From Riptortus pedestris (Eukaryota; Arthropoda; Insecta; Hemiptera; Alydidae), in NCBI GenBank assembly GCA_019009955.1, contig CM032230.1:16479501-16543500 (forward strand): 64,000 bases of DNA, written 5' to 3'. Of this stretch, positions 11,745 to 21,677 are shown one piece after another. The position numbers and the translations under genes are program-made. Under the pieces are notes generated by a model. The model worked only from the letters and a program-made list of their open reading frames with translations. It ran no database searches and was not told where the DNA came from. Every line of letters begins with the position of its first letter. The stretch's first letter is position 1.

Positions 11745-12301
11745 ATTCAGTCTATCACTTTATCTTCAAGAAATTTGCTTTCATAAACATCTCCCTACTG
11801 TAATATGAACTGAATTAATTTGCCGCAAGAGGCCAATCTCGGGGAGGCGGTATGCTATATTGTTCTACTTAATCATAACGTGCATGACACTAGCCATTCC
11901 TGACCAACTAATGGCCAAGCACACTATTTAATAAAAAAGGGAATGGTTTCTGTACAAAAGTACAATCAGTTACAAGTACATTAAACGAAAAATTATTGAA
12001 CTTAAGAACAACATCATTGAACGAGCGTTTGACAACCAGCTGACTTTCGCATACTGGCGCTAGTTTACAAACACTGATAAAGACATCTATTCATAGTACA
12101 AGAGCATAGTACTTTTAAATCGTTCAACAAACTATTTATGTTCTGTTTTGGAAATGCCTCTTATGCTGAATATATAGAAAAGGAGACAAATACTTTTCAC
12201 AATAAAATTATATTTCCTTAACTATCTTTATACTTGTCCAAATAGTAAGACCAAAGAGATAGGAATTAACATATGTGACGTCATATAAACCTACTAGATT
12301 A

Positions 12302-12803
12302 TAGCAGATTTCCCTTATGGGAAATCAGCTTGTAAGGTAAGGTCTTTCTCATGACGCGATTTTCGAACAATTCCTCAAATGCCCATCAATCCTACCCAGG
12401 AGAACACGAAAATGAGGTCCGTTCAAAACTGTATATGTCTATATCTTCCCCTCCTTGTCTAAATTCTCACTTACAACAGGTCAGTGGAGCAAGACTGGAG
12501 GGTAGATTAAAGTTGTAGTCTGGATACTAATACTGGCGAATACTCTATCATTAGTCAGCTTATACAGGCTACCGAGGGATGACTGTCTAACAAATCTGGC
12601 CTTGGGTCAAATTTTCTCCACTCATGCCTTTCTGGTGTGAATGGAATTTTCTTCATGATGCCTTTCTTGGTGAATGATCTGATGCAGAAGACAACGGGAA
12701 ACCGCAGCATTTCCTTGTGACCCTCTTATTCCCTTGTTCGGCCTCGTGAATATCAAGTTTACCTGTTCACAAGGGCAATTACCAGGTGTAGCCTGTAAAT
12801 ACT

Positions 12804-12871
<68 letters not shown>

Positions 12872-12890
12872 GCGTGACGGATTTTTTAAA
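12302..12890 (+). mobile_element. Family A element with replaced interior, copy 5
   Basis: The left end is intact (TAGCAGATTTCCC, palindrome, CATGACGCGATTTTCGA, GGTCCGTTCAAAACTGTATA), and only the last few bases of the right end remain (CCCTGCGTGACGGATTTTTT at about 12868-12888). Between them, about 12450-12810, is unrelated, less AT-rich sequence followed by a TC/TA microsatellite. This could be captured DNA or a later insertion. Confidence 0.6.
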
Positions 12891-13007
12891 AGTTGCCTAA
12901 GGAATTGTCATTAGCAATTACCATGATTAAATAAGTTGAATTTTTCTGCCTACAGCGTTATCTACCCAATTCCTCGTATTCTTGAATGCATATTATACAT
13001 TCTTGAG

Positions 13008-13379
13008 CAGTGGCGACTTGTAGCTAAAATTAGTGAGTGAGGATGCTGCTCCAAAAAATGTTTAGCCTTAGCACGCCAGGGTCGGTACTGCGGGGACGAC
13101 AGTGCGCGCTCTCCTTAGCAGCCACTCCTGGAGCTTCCTTTGTTGGCATGCGCACAACAGTCAAACACCTCGCCGCTGGAACTGTGAAGCTCACAGTTCC
13201 ATACAAAGATTTTTGTATCTTTTTTCATAAACTGGGGGGATGGTTACTGCATTAACCTTAAGGATTATATAATATACAAGTTTAAAGAAAAAGGCTCATT
13301 ATTTTCAATGTAATAGATAATATCAAGTGGAAATTGGGGGTGCTGCAGTTCCACAGTGCCTATACGTGAGGCGCCACTG
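13008..13379. mobile_element. hAT-type MITE with perfect 8-bp target duplication
   Basis: The ends CAGTGGCG (13008-13015) and CGCCACTG (13372-13379) are inverted repeats, and both flanks carry TTCTTGAG (13000-13007 and 13380-13387). The 372-bp body has no transposase. A 219-bp open frame inside it (13037-13255) resembles nothing I know and is probably chance. Confidence 0.85.
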
Positions 13380-13404
13380 TTCTTGAGTAAAAGATAATAA
13401 ACAA

Positions 13405-13627
13405 AAGTGCGTTACTTAAACAGATTTCCCATCCGCGTCACGTATTTACGTTTATCTCAAAGCATAAAAGTCAATGAGAACCATATTTGGTATTTAAGAT
13501 TTAAATAATGGGCTTCACAATATAACAGCTTATTGTTAATATGACATTCGTAGGAGTGGGGGTTTACTGATGGCCAAAAACTAAAAAATTCCAAATATCT
13601 CGGTTAATAATCAAGGTAATGAAAATA
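13405..13627 (-). mobile_element. Family A fragment interrupted by an LTR
   Basis: It carries the minus-strand 3' half of family A (GGGAAATCTGTTTAAGTAAC, then the inverse of ATTAACCGAGATATTTG) and stops where the gypsy LTR begins at 13628. The missing half was not found on the far side of the retroelement. Confidence 0.55.
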
Positions 13628-13968
13628 TGTATTTTTAACGAAGGGATCTCTTTAACGTTCTTCGTTAAATAATTAAATAAACGTTTCAAGCACATCACTT
13701 TTATTTTAGAAAGTTGTAACATAGTTAATGAAACATGTAACAAGAAAATGAATTAAAGCACACACAACTGGGGCTACAACACACACATCTATATTGTATC
13801 TATATCTATATTGGTCTCCGCCATTTACATAACTGACTTAAAAGTTGCCCTGGCGGCGTATATAGTTCCTGGTTCCCTACATCACTTCCCGGCAGGTTAT
13901 CTTATGGTTACCTCTACAGCTATTCAAGACAACCGTTATTATTATTGTTCCGGCGCACTTCCGCCACA
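13628..13968 (-). repeat. Probable 3' LTR of the Ty3/gypsy element
   Basis: On the minus strand it starts TGTGGCGGAAGTGCGCC directly after a purine-rich tract (GGGGGGAGTAC) and ends TTAAAAATACA, giving TGT...ACA borders of about 341 bp. An AATAAA lies near 13696-13712. No matching 5' LTR was found in the window, so the left border is inferred. Confidence 0.55.
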
Positions 13969-16566
13969 GTACTCCCCCCTAATAACGGTGTCGAGGAATC
14001 TGACGTTTCTTTTAATCCGTCGGCCATATCGACTGGTGAGGGGTAGTGTTGGCGAAGGCAAAGCTTGGGATGTTTCAGCTGAATCTTCAGTGGTTTTCCT
14101 TGCTTGGTGCGCGGTGACATTCGCCTGTTTCGATGGGATCTCCTCTGCCTGCAGGAAGGCAGGTTTCACTCTATCCAAAGAGACGGTCACTTCCCTGTTG
14201 GGAAGTTGTAGAGTACAGAGCTTGTCTGTACGGCTGACGACAGGAAAAGGACCTGCATATGGTGGGGTTAATGCCTTCTTGGCCATATCTTCCTTGAGGA
14301 ATACGTGAGAGCACGTTTCCAAGGCCTCATGTACAAAAGTCCCTTTGCCTTTGGTGCTAACTTTGGCTGGGCGGATCCTCTCGACCGCGTCCTGTACTTC
14401 CTTGATGAGGGTGCTTGTGTCCTTTGCTGGGGCTACGGGGGAGAAGAAGTCTCCAGGGAGTCTGAGGGTTTGGCCATAGAGGGCTTCTGACACACTGTAG
14501 TTCGTACCGTCTTTAATTGCTGTACGAAGTCCAAGCATGACCGTCGACAGGTACTTGGTCCAGTGATCCGAGTCCAGATGAGACATTAATGCACTTTTCA
14601 GGGATCTGTGCCACCTTTCTACCATTCCATTAGACTGGGGGTGATATGGTGTAGTTCTGATCCTTTCTGTGCCTAGGTATTTTGCCAGGCTCCTGAATAG
14701 GTCGCTCTCAAATTGCCTGCCCTGATCTGTTGTTATCTTGCTGGGGACACTAAATCTGCTGACCCAACCGTTGTAAAAGGCAGCGGCCACTGTATCGGCC
14801 GTTATGTCTTCCAGCGGAATTGCCTCAGGCCATCTTGTGTGCCTGTCGATAAGGGTTGCACAGTATCTCATTCCAGCAGATGGTGGGAGAGGCCCTATGA
14901 GGTCCATATGCACTTGCTCCAAGCGTCCAACTTCTGTGAATTGTCCTGGTGGAGAAACGGTGTGTCGGTAAACCTTCGCACGCTGACATCCTATACAGCT
15001 GCGGGTCCACTCCGTAATGTCCTTCTGCATATTTGACCAGAAATATTTCTTGGAGATCTGCTTCCTTGTGGCTCGTATTCCGGGGTGGCTTAATTCATGT
15101 GTGGCCTTGAAGATGGGCTTCCTGCACTCCGGAGGAAGGTGGATCCTTGCTTGGCAGGTGGAGGTCTCACACAGGACTGGTTTAGTCGCTCCTGGAAGGT
15201 TGATTAGGCGTAGACTTAAGTTGGGGTTAGTTTTCATTGCCTTAATTTCGGTATCAGCCCTCTGTAATTCAGCCAACTTTGTCAGGTCGTTCAAGAAACT
15301 GATCTCCTCGATCCTTGAGAGTGCATCAGCAACTTGATTTTCTGTGCCTTCTACATGTTTAATGTTTGTTGTGAACTGACTAATATAATTTAACCATCTT
15401 ATCCTAATGGGTGTTGCGGAGGATGCTTTCTGGCGCATTGCATATATTAAGGGTTTATGATCTGTAAGTATGGGAAATTCTCTTCCCACTACAACAAGTC
15501 TGAAATGTCTTACGCTCAAGTAGACTGCTAACAATTCGCGATCGTACGCTGAGTACTTCTGCTGTGCTTCAGATAAATTTTTCGAGAATAATCCTAAAAG
15601 AACCCATTTCCCTTTGTCTCTCTGTTGAAGAACGGCTCCTACACAGTGATTCGAGGCATCACAAGCTAGCGAAAGTTCAGCGTCAGGTTTAGGATCTGAG
15701 AGTAGAGCTGCTTCTTGTAGAAGTAATTTACACTGCTCAAATGCCTGTTCGCTTTTCTGGTCCCAAGTGATCCTCTTGTCGTTCTTCTTGGAATCGTGCA
15801 GGATCAGACTGAGTGGCTTCTGTACAGCTGCTGCCTTGGGTAGGCAAGGCCTATAAAAGTTGAGCATCCCTAGAAATCTCCGAAGGGATTTTACGTCTTT
15901 AGGTTTCGAGTACTCTGTGATGGCTTGAAGCTTTTCTTTCTGAGGTGCGATGCCTTCTGATGAGTCGTGATACCCTAAAAACCGAAGTTCTTGTACACCG
16001 AATTCGCATTTCTCAGGGTTCAATGTAAGACCATTTTCCTCAAGCCGACGAAATACTTCAGTAAGGTGTTCAATATGCTCCTTCTGGCTTGATGAAGCGA
16101 TCAGCATGTCGTCCAACAGAATCCAAACAAAGTCAAGGTCGCGGAATATTTCATCCATGAATCTCTGGAATGTTTGAGCAGCATTTCGCAGGCCAAAACA
16201 CATTCGGGTAAATTCAAATAAACCAAATGGTGTGATAACGGCTGTTTTAGGTATATCCTCCTTTCTTATTGGTATGTGGCAGTAAGCTCGTACCAGATCT
16301 AACCGAGAAAATATGGGTTTTCCATGGAGGTTATTGCGGAAGTCCATTAAATTGGGTACTCCGTAGCGGTCTGGAACTGTTTGAGAATTAAGTTGCCTGT
16401 AGTCTCCGCAAGGGCGAATTCCTCCTCCTGGCTTGTCTACCACGTGTAGAGCGCTGGCCCATTGGCTCTTCGAAGCTCTGCAAATTCCCTGGTCTACCAT
16501 TAGCCGAAATTCTTCCTTTACCTTCCCTCCGTCGGTCGCAGCTGGCCTGAGGGAACAGGAAAACAT
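13942..16566 (-). CDS. Ty3/gypsy pol: reverse transcriptase, RNase H, integrase
   Basis: This 874-codon open frame, with no internal stop, encodes a retrotransposon polyprotein. RT occupies about residues 20-215: SRLDLVRAYCHIPI, GLFEFTRMCFGLRNA and the LLDD catalytic box (150-153). RNase H starts near 300 (ACDASNHCVGAVL) and includes TDHKPL. The integrase has an HHCC zinc-binding region (HELSHPG to CIGCQRAK, 489-530) and a DD35E core: Asp in MDLIG (about 554), Asp in TTDQG (about 614), Glu in VERWH (about 650). The frame ends inside the 3' LTR. The protease, gag and start of RT are missing, and the first Met is only the first ATG after a break next to a SINE. No tandem chromodomain is seen. 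The uninterrupted frame suggests recent insertion, yet the element is not autonomous. Confidence 0.9.
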   Translation of the reverse strand: MFSCSLRPAATDGGKVKEEFRLMVDQGICRASKSQWASALHVVDKPGGGIRPCGDYRQLNSQTVPDRYGVPNLMDFRNNLHGKPIFSRLDLVRAYCHIPIRKEDIPKTAVITPFGLFEFTRMCFGLRNAAQTFQRFMDEIFRDLDFVWILLDDMLIASSSQKEHIEHLTEVFRRLEENGLTLNPEKCEFGVQELRFLGYHDSSEGIAPQKEKLQAITEYSKPKDVKSLRRFLGMLNFYRPCLPKAAAVQKPLSLILHDSKKNDKRITWDQKSEQAFEQCKLLLQEAALLSDPKPDAELSLACDASNHCVGAVLQQRDKGKWVLLGLFSKNLSEAQQKYSAYDRELLAVYLSVRHFRLVVVGREFPILTDHKPLIYAMRQKASSATPIRIRWLNYISQFTTNIKHVEGTENQVADALSRIEEISFLNDLTKLAELQRADTEIKAMKTNPNLSLRLINLPGATKPVLCETSTCQARIHLPPECRKPIFKATHELSHPGIRATRKQISKKYFWSNMQKDITEWTRSCIGCQRAKVYRHTVSPPGQFTEVGRLEQVHMDLIGPLPPSAGMRYCATLIDRHTRWPEAIPLEDITADTVAAAFYNGWVSRFSVPSKITTDQGRQFESDLFRSLAKYLGTERIRTTPYHPQSNGMVERWHRSLKSALMSHLDSDHWTKYLSTVMLGLRTAIKDGTNYSVSEALYGQTLRLPGDFFSPVAPAKDTSTLIKEVQDAVERIRPAKVSTKGKGTFVHEALETCSHVFLKEDMAKKALTPPYAGPFPVVSRTDKLCTLQLPNREVTVSLDRVKPAFLQAEEIPSKQANVTAHQARKTTEDSAETSQALPSPTLPLTSRYGRRIKRNVRFLDTVIRGEYCGGSAPEQ

Positions 16567-16574
16567 ACTTTTTG

Positions 16575-16804
16575 GTGGGGCCTCAGGTTAGCCATGTGAG
16601 TTAAAGCGTTGACCTTAATCTCACATAGTAAATCTAGAGTGGCGAGTACGATTCTCGCCTGGGCAAAGGAAATTATTTAGTGACGGAATTTATTAAAAAA
16701 CATCCTAAAATCCCACCCTGGCTAGAAAAGGGTGGTGACCTGTAGATAACCTGTCCCAATTAGTCTGAGTTGCAAAACGTGGACGTTAATAAATAATAAT
16801 AATA
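16575..16804 (+). mobile_element. SINE family S, full-length copy with target duplication
   Basis: It starts GTGGGGCCTCAGGTTAGCCA, has box A-like TTAGCCATGTGAG and B box-like GAGTACGATTCTC, a body with CCCACCCTGGCTAGAAAAGG, and an AATAAT tail. A 10-bp direct repeat ATACTTTTTG flanks it (16565-16574 and 16805-16814). It is inserted at the upstream edge of the gypsy pol frame. Confidence 0.85.
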
Positions 16805-16814
16805 ATACTTTTTG

Positions 16815-17400
16815 ATGCGCCGCCTCATTCTGCCTCCCCTGTGAGGCGCCATTCCCAGTAGTTTCCTGATTCGTGTTCATGCTTAGAATCTAGTACTTTA
16901 CTTTAGTCTATTGTCATCTTTCTTCCGGCTCGTCTGGACCGTAGGTGGCTTGAGGCCGACTGCGCCCATTTGCATCTTAATTTCAAAGATGAGTTTTTTT
17001 GAAGATATATCTATTGCAATCGTTCCTTTTACTAAGATTAATTCTATTCTGTACGGAAGTTCGTCTATATCTTGAGAAATAAGAGCTAGGTCTAACTCTG
17101 GCCTCTCAGGCCGAATACACCTGATCAATTTTACTTGTTTTAGTTTAAGCCTGATTTTATTCTAATAAACTCATTATTTCACGTTCTAAATAGTATATTT
17201 GTTTTCCTTAGATCCTAGCGAAGTCTAAATAAATTAGTTGGGAAGTGGAGTGTTAAAATATGTGGGCGGCCTCTAAGGCCGGGTGCGCCCGATTTTGTTT
17301 TGCTATGAGGTGCGCCAGAGGAGGGTTCAGATATAAATGCTTATTTGATCTTACCATACTCGTTACTTATGTATTTGACTCAGTAGCCTGTAATCATTTT
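16815..17400 (-). other. Possible 5' remnant of the gypsy element
   Basis: It adjoins the SINE and was contiguous with pol before the SINE inserted. On the minus strand a short open stretch from about 16879 (MNTNQETTGNGASQG) could be a gag start, but it is out of frame with pol and unlike anything I recognise. GGCC-rich segments recur at 16950, 17110 and 17275. There is no LTR match to 13628-13968. Confidence 0.3.
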
Positions 17401-17552
17401 TAGCAGATTTCCCTTAAGGGAAATCAGCTATTGAGGTCGTACTCATGACGCGAGTTTCGAAAAATTTCTTCAAATGTCCATCGATCCTACCCAGGAGATG
17501 ACGAAAATGAGGTCCGTTCAAAATTATATATATATATCTATATATATATATA

Positions 17553-17608
<56 letters not shown>

Positions 17609-17666
17609 TATATATATTTGTCTGTTAACGCTCTAGCGGTCGCAATTTTTGTTTGATCGTTACCAA
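17401..17666 (+). mobile_element. Family A element, 5' half, copy 6
   Basis: The left end is perfect (TAGCAGATTTCCC plus the 20-bp palindrome). The longest TA tract of the family lies at about 17525-17618. The copy stops after GTTTGATCGTTACCAA. Confidence 0.8.
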
Positions 17667-20600
17667 TTATGATTACAATATGTCCCATCTTTGGTAGCAC
17701 TAGAAAACAATATTGTAATGGATTCCTTCTTATGTTAATCATTATTCAACCTTATCAAGTAATGTTAATTGATGAGGATAATAAATAAATATATTTTTTC
17801 TGTAGGAACCAGATGTGGGGGGGGGGTCATGATCGTATTTTATAGAGATAAATTATAAACATTTAAATCCTTATTGGTAGATTTTAGAGAGATATATGGT
17901 TCAATTTTTCCTTATTGTTGATTGTAAAGGATATTTGGAGGTTAACTCAAATAATTTGAACATTTTTTTCATGCTTAGGAGGGGGGGGGGCTACATCTCA
18001 AGGGAAAAAAATTATCAATTCTGTCTAGAACTTAACCATTCCTATATTGTAAAGAAGCTTCCATTTATCGCCCGTTAACACTACAATCATCCGTTTGTCA
18101 TTTTATTTTTCTTGAATCGAGTGCTTAAGAGGAGAGCCCGGCAAAATACTTATCAGTAATTCTATCTTCTTGTTTTTTCAACTAAAAATGTTCCCCTCAA
18201 AAATTCAGCTTTAAAAATGACATAGTGGTTGCCAGGAATTCACAGAATGTATAATATAGCCAGAATTAGCTCTGCTAATAGTTTTTCTGGATTTGGTAAA
18301 AGGAAGTGGGTTTGTGAAATTTACCACGGTTCTATTGATAATGGCATTTCCGATGTGTTGACATCTAACTGAAAATAAATGTTGTGGATTATTTAAATTG
18401 TCTTGGGACTAGCCATGTCAGGAGGTCCTTATTATTACTATCTAGTTTTTTCAGTACTTTCCGGTAACATATGAAAATATGTTTCCAATACCCAAACAGA
18501 AGGTTAATACTTAACTACTGTGAAAAGACCATTCAAATACCATTTTGATAACGTCGTCTTTGAAATATAACTCAATATTAACCCTTTTTTTACATTGCTA
18601 GAATCGTTTCAAGATAGCAAACATTGGCTGGCTTTTAAAACCTCGTTACTAGTTGCTTACAGAGTAAAGCGGAAATGTTTATTTGCTTAAAATAATGCAT
18701 TTTCCTTCTTTGTTGATTGTTAGAAGAGTATTTGGGAATTGGAGATTCTATCTAGATCATAGATAGGGTGACGTTTTTCATTTGGCTAGTAGGGCGACTT
18801 TATTGATTTGTGTATGTCATCCCTATTTGAGGCAGGAATTGAAAACAATGCACCCGCTCTATTTTTTTATACTTTAGCTTCCTTTTCCAATTCTGCTTTT
18901 CTCTAATTTTTGTATACCAAAACTAAGCAGCAAAATGTGAGTATTTGGTAAAAATTAAATGATATCTTGACATATTTTTGACATCTATTACACTTTGAGC
19001 ATTTTTTTGCACAACTGAAGTGTCTAGTTTGTAAATGATTCATTACCTTCATGAAAATGCCATTTGAACTTTATCTTTACTTACTCCCGTTTAATTATAA
19101 ATAAATGCATTATTTGTTTAGCTTTGTTTTAAACAAAAATAGTTGAATTAAATTAAACAAATACTGTAGGAGTAGTTGTCTTGAAGTTCTATGAGCACCT
19201 CTACTCAGCACATATCTCCTCGACTCAACCAAATAATTGTTACCCGAAAATACCTTTGGAACCTCTCCGCAGTTCATTCTTATCATTTTCTTCATGTATT
19301 ATCACAGGCTTAAGGATTCTTCAAAATATAATATATTTTACCAGCATATTATGTGCCTGTTATTAACGTAGTTTCTAAGGGATCAGTTTTAGCTTTGAAT
19401 TTTAGAAAACTTATTTGTTGAAGCTCTTGAGAATGGATTAGTTGAAGAAACATCAAGGGCTGTTTAGAAACAAAAATATGCTGAAACAACCTTGTTTTTC
19501 AAGATAATGAATCAAAGAAATATATTGTTTTCCATGTTTAAAGTTTATATTTATTATTTTTAAATATACAACCTGCTTTGTCTCCTTGATTGAAGAGGTT
19601 TTTAATGGCTAACTGATGTATTTTTGCTTATATAAAATTTCGTCCCTGGCAAAGCAAGTGTTGTCTGAACAGCCCTCGAAGGGTCGAGCCTGCTACACAG
19701 CTTTGGTGTGAGCTGTAATTATCTGCTAATAACATTACATTTAATGAAAATAATCGAATTCATTGCTTCAAAGAAAATTTTACATCCAAGGCTCTCAAGT
19801 CAAAATGTAGAAACTCCTAATTGATTGAAAAATTGAAATAAAAAAAGTTTGACATTTTTATTTATAACTTTTCTGCTATGCTTGAGGACAATTTTATTTC
19901 AGCAGTTGTACCAATTTTTAATTTTAACAGTTGGTTGCTTGTGTTTCACAAATATACAAGCTTTATGTTCATCTTGAACCTTCTGAATGTCCCCAATTGC
20001 GTGTTTGCAAATAATAAAAATAATAATGCAGCTGTTGGTTGCTAAGTCTTTTTGCTCTTAGTAAATTCATGGGTTTGATTACCACACAACAACACTAATT
20101 TATTTCTTAATGGACTCACCAAACAAAATTCTTTATTTTATTTTCATCCAGGTTAGAAAAGTTTGGTTATTTGTTGATAAACCGATCTGATGATTAATTA
20201 TTATTTATTAAAATGAAGTAATCAAATGATTAATCCTCTTAATCCCTAACACTGTATGCTCCACTAGAGAAATGCTGTGGCTCTCTCAAAGTTGAAGCTC
20301 TAATGCAGGAGTTCACAAGATAATTGGAATGTTGGATACAGTAAAATGTAACTTATCATACATCATTTTAGCCGCAGTCCACGGTATATATTGTACTGAA
20401 GCTGCTAATTCATTCTTGTCGCTCGCTCTTTTGTTCATTGAATTTTCAATTCCACCTCCCAAAGGCAAGTAGGAGGGTCTTTAGAAGATCTTATGTCACT
20501 CAGGCTCTCAAAACGAAACACGTAAAGTTTTGGTGTTAAGCCATAACGTACACTTAAATGCTTGCTACCATTCATGATGAAGCAAGGTTTATAACGGTGA

Positions 20601-21595
20601 AGATTTTCATGAAAATTTGCTGATTTTGTGTGATGGTTTCAGTAGAAGCTGTCCTAAAGGAATCCTTGATGAAATATACGTAAATAAAGAGAGCAATTTC
20701 CATGCTGAACAACGAATTAGGTTGTCATTTAAGAAGTCTTAATATCTGTTGGGAAGCGAAGGAAATAGAAAATATCACTCATTAACCCATTGAGCTAGTT
20801 TTTACTATTACAAACATAAATTGAGATAAACTGTTTTATATATATATAAACACATTATTTATGCATTATTGCTCGCCAGACCATTAAATCTGCTTGAAGA
20901 TTGGGATCTAGAAATGTAGTTCAGTATTTTAAAGTAGCTTTCCATACAATTTTCAAATCACAGTTTTAATATTGCACCACAATTTATTTTTTTGGTAGGC
21001 GTTATAGACCTTAATGATTTACTAGACACACAACGCCTGTTATCCAAGGAGGACCTGGAATGAGTTGTCTCCAGTAGGTCTCAGTATACCCGGGGAATGG
21101 TTAGTGATCATATCACTGACAGCCATTTTACTAGTCAATAGGATCTAGGATGGTCAATTTACTTTGTCAGACCGATGGGGTGTAATTTACACACTAGACT
21201 TCTGCCATTCCACTAACTCTGTGCTGTGGTAGTGACTGGTGTAACAGCTCCAGTTTAATTTATTTAAACTAATTAGTTTAGAACCAATGGGACTCATCAA
21301 AGTCTCAATTATTATTGTTGATAAAAAAAAAAAAAGCGAGGGATTTATAAAGAAATTATAAAAACTGAAATTTTAGCTTGAATTTTCAAGACTTTCTTGG
21401 GTTTAATCTGTTGAGCTTTATTCTTTATTTTCTGTAATAAAACTAGCATTTAAATTATTGTTCGTTTATGAATGTATAAATATAAAAAAACACTAAAATA
21501 ATATTTAAGATAGATTTTTTGGCAAACTTATGTTATGCTGTTTAGTTACCTTCTATATTTAAATAAATTGATTGAAAGTGAGGTTGATTTTACAG
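17667..21595. other. AT-rich region upstream of the first membrane-protein exon found
   Basis: Two G runs (about 17816-17828 and 17981-17992) and a decayed SINE at 20045-20212 are visible. The missing first coding exon of the four-pass membrane protein may lie here; I could not place it. Confidence 0.4.
20045..20212 (+). mobile_element. Degenerate SINE family S copy
   Basis: A weak match: ATGGGTTTGATTACC for the B box, then a TTTATTTCTTAATGGACTCA and CATCCAGGTTAGAAAAG body and a TTATTATTTATTA tail. It is diverged from the other copies. Confidence 0.4.
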
Positions 21596-21677
21596 GATTA
21601 AGGACGTACCTGTTAAGCGATGCCTTTATTTGTTCAACCTGAGGCAGGGGACTATGCTAGTCGGCATAGTAGTATTG
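21596..21677 (+). CDS. Membrane protein, exon 2 of the model
   Basis: Between acceptor TTTTACAG and donor GTAAGT. The first base completes a codon from an unfound upstream exon; then IKDVPVKRCLYLFNLRQGTM leads into the start of TM1. Internal exon without a usable ATG start. Confidence 0.72.

Noticed and set aside
12450..12810. Similarity between this segment and 42150-42370 as a shared SINE
   Set aside because: Only short, loosely similar blocks (ATTAGTCAG, GGGAAA); too weak to call a family by eye.
13811..15337. Several 60-165-codon plus-strand frames
   Set aside because: All lie antisense to the gypsy pol frame and show no domain.
16950..16970. TGGGCGCAGTCGGCC on the minus strand, resembling a tRNA-Ser primer-binding site of gypsy elements
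   Set aside because: It has an extra G, and the sequence before it does not match the 3' LTR at 13628-13968, so a PBS cannot be supported.
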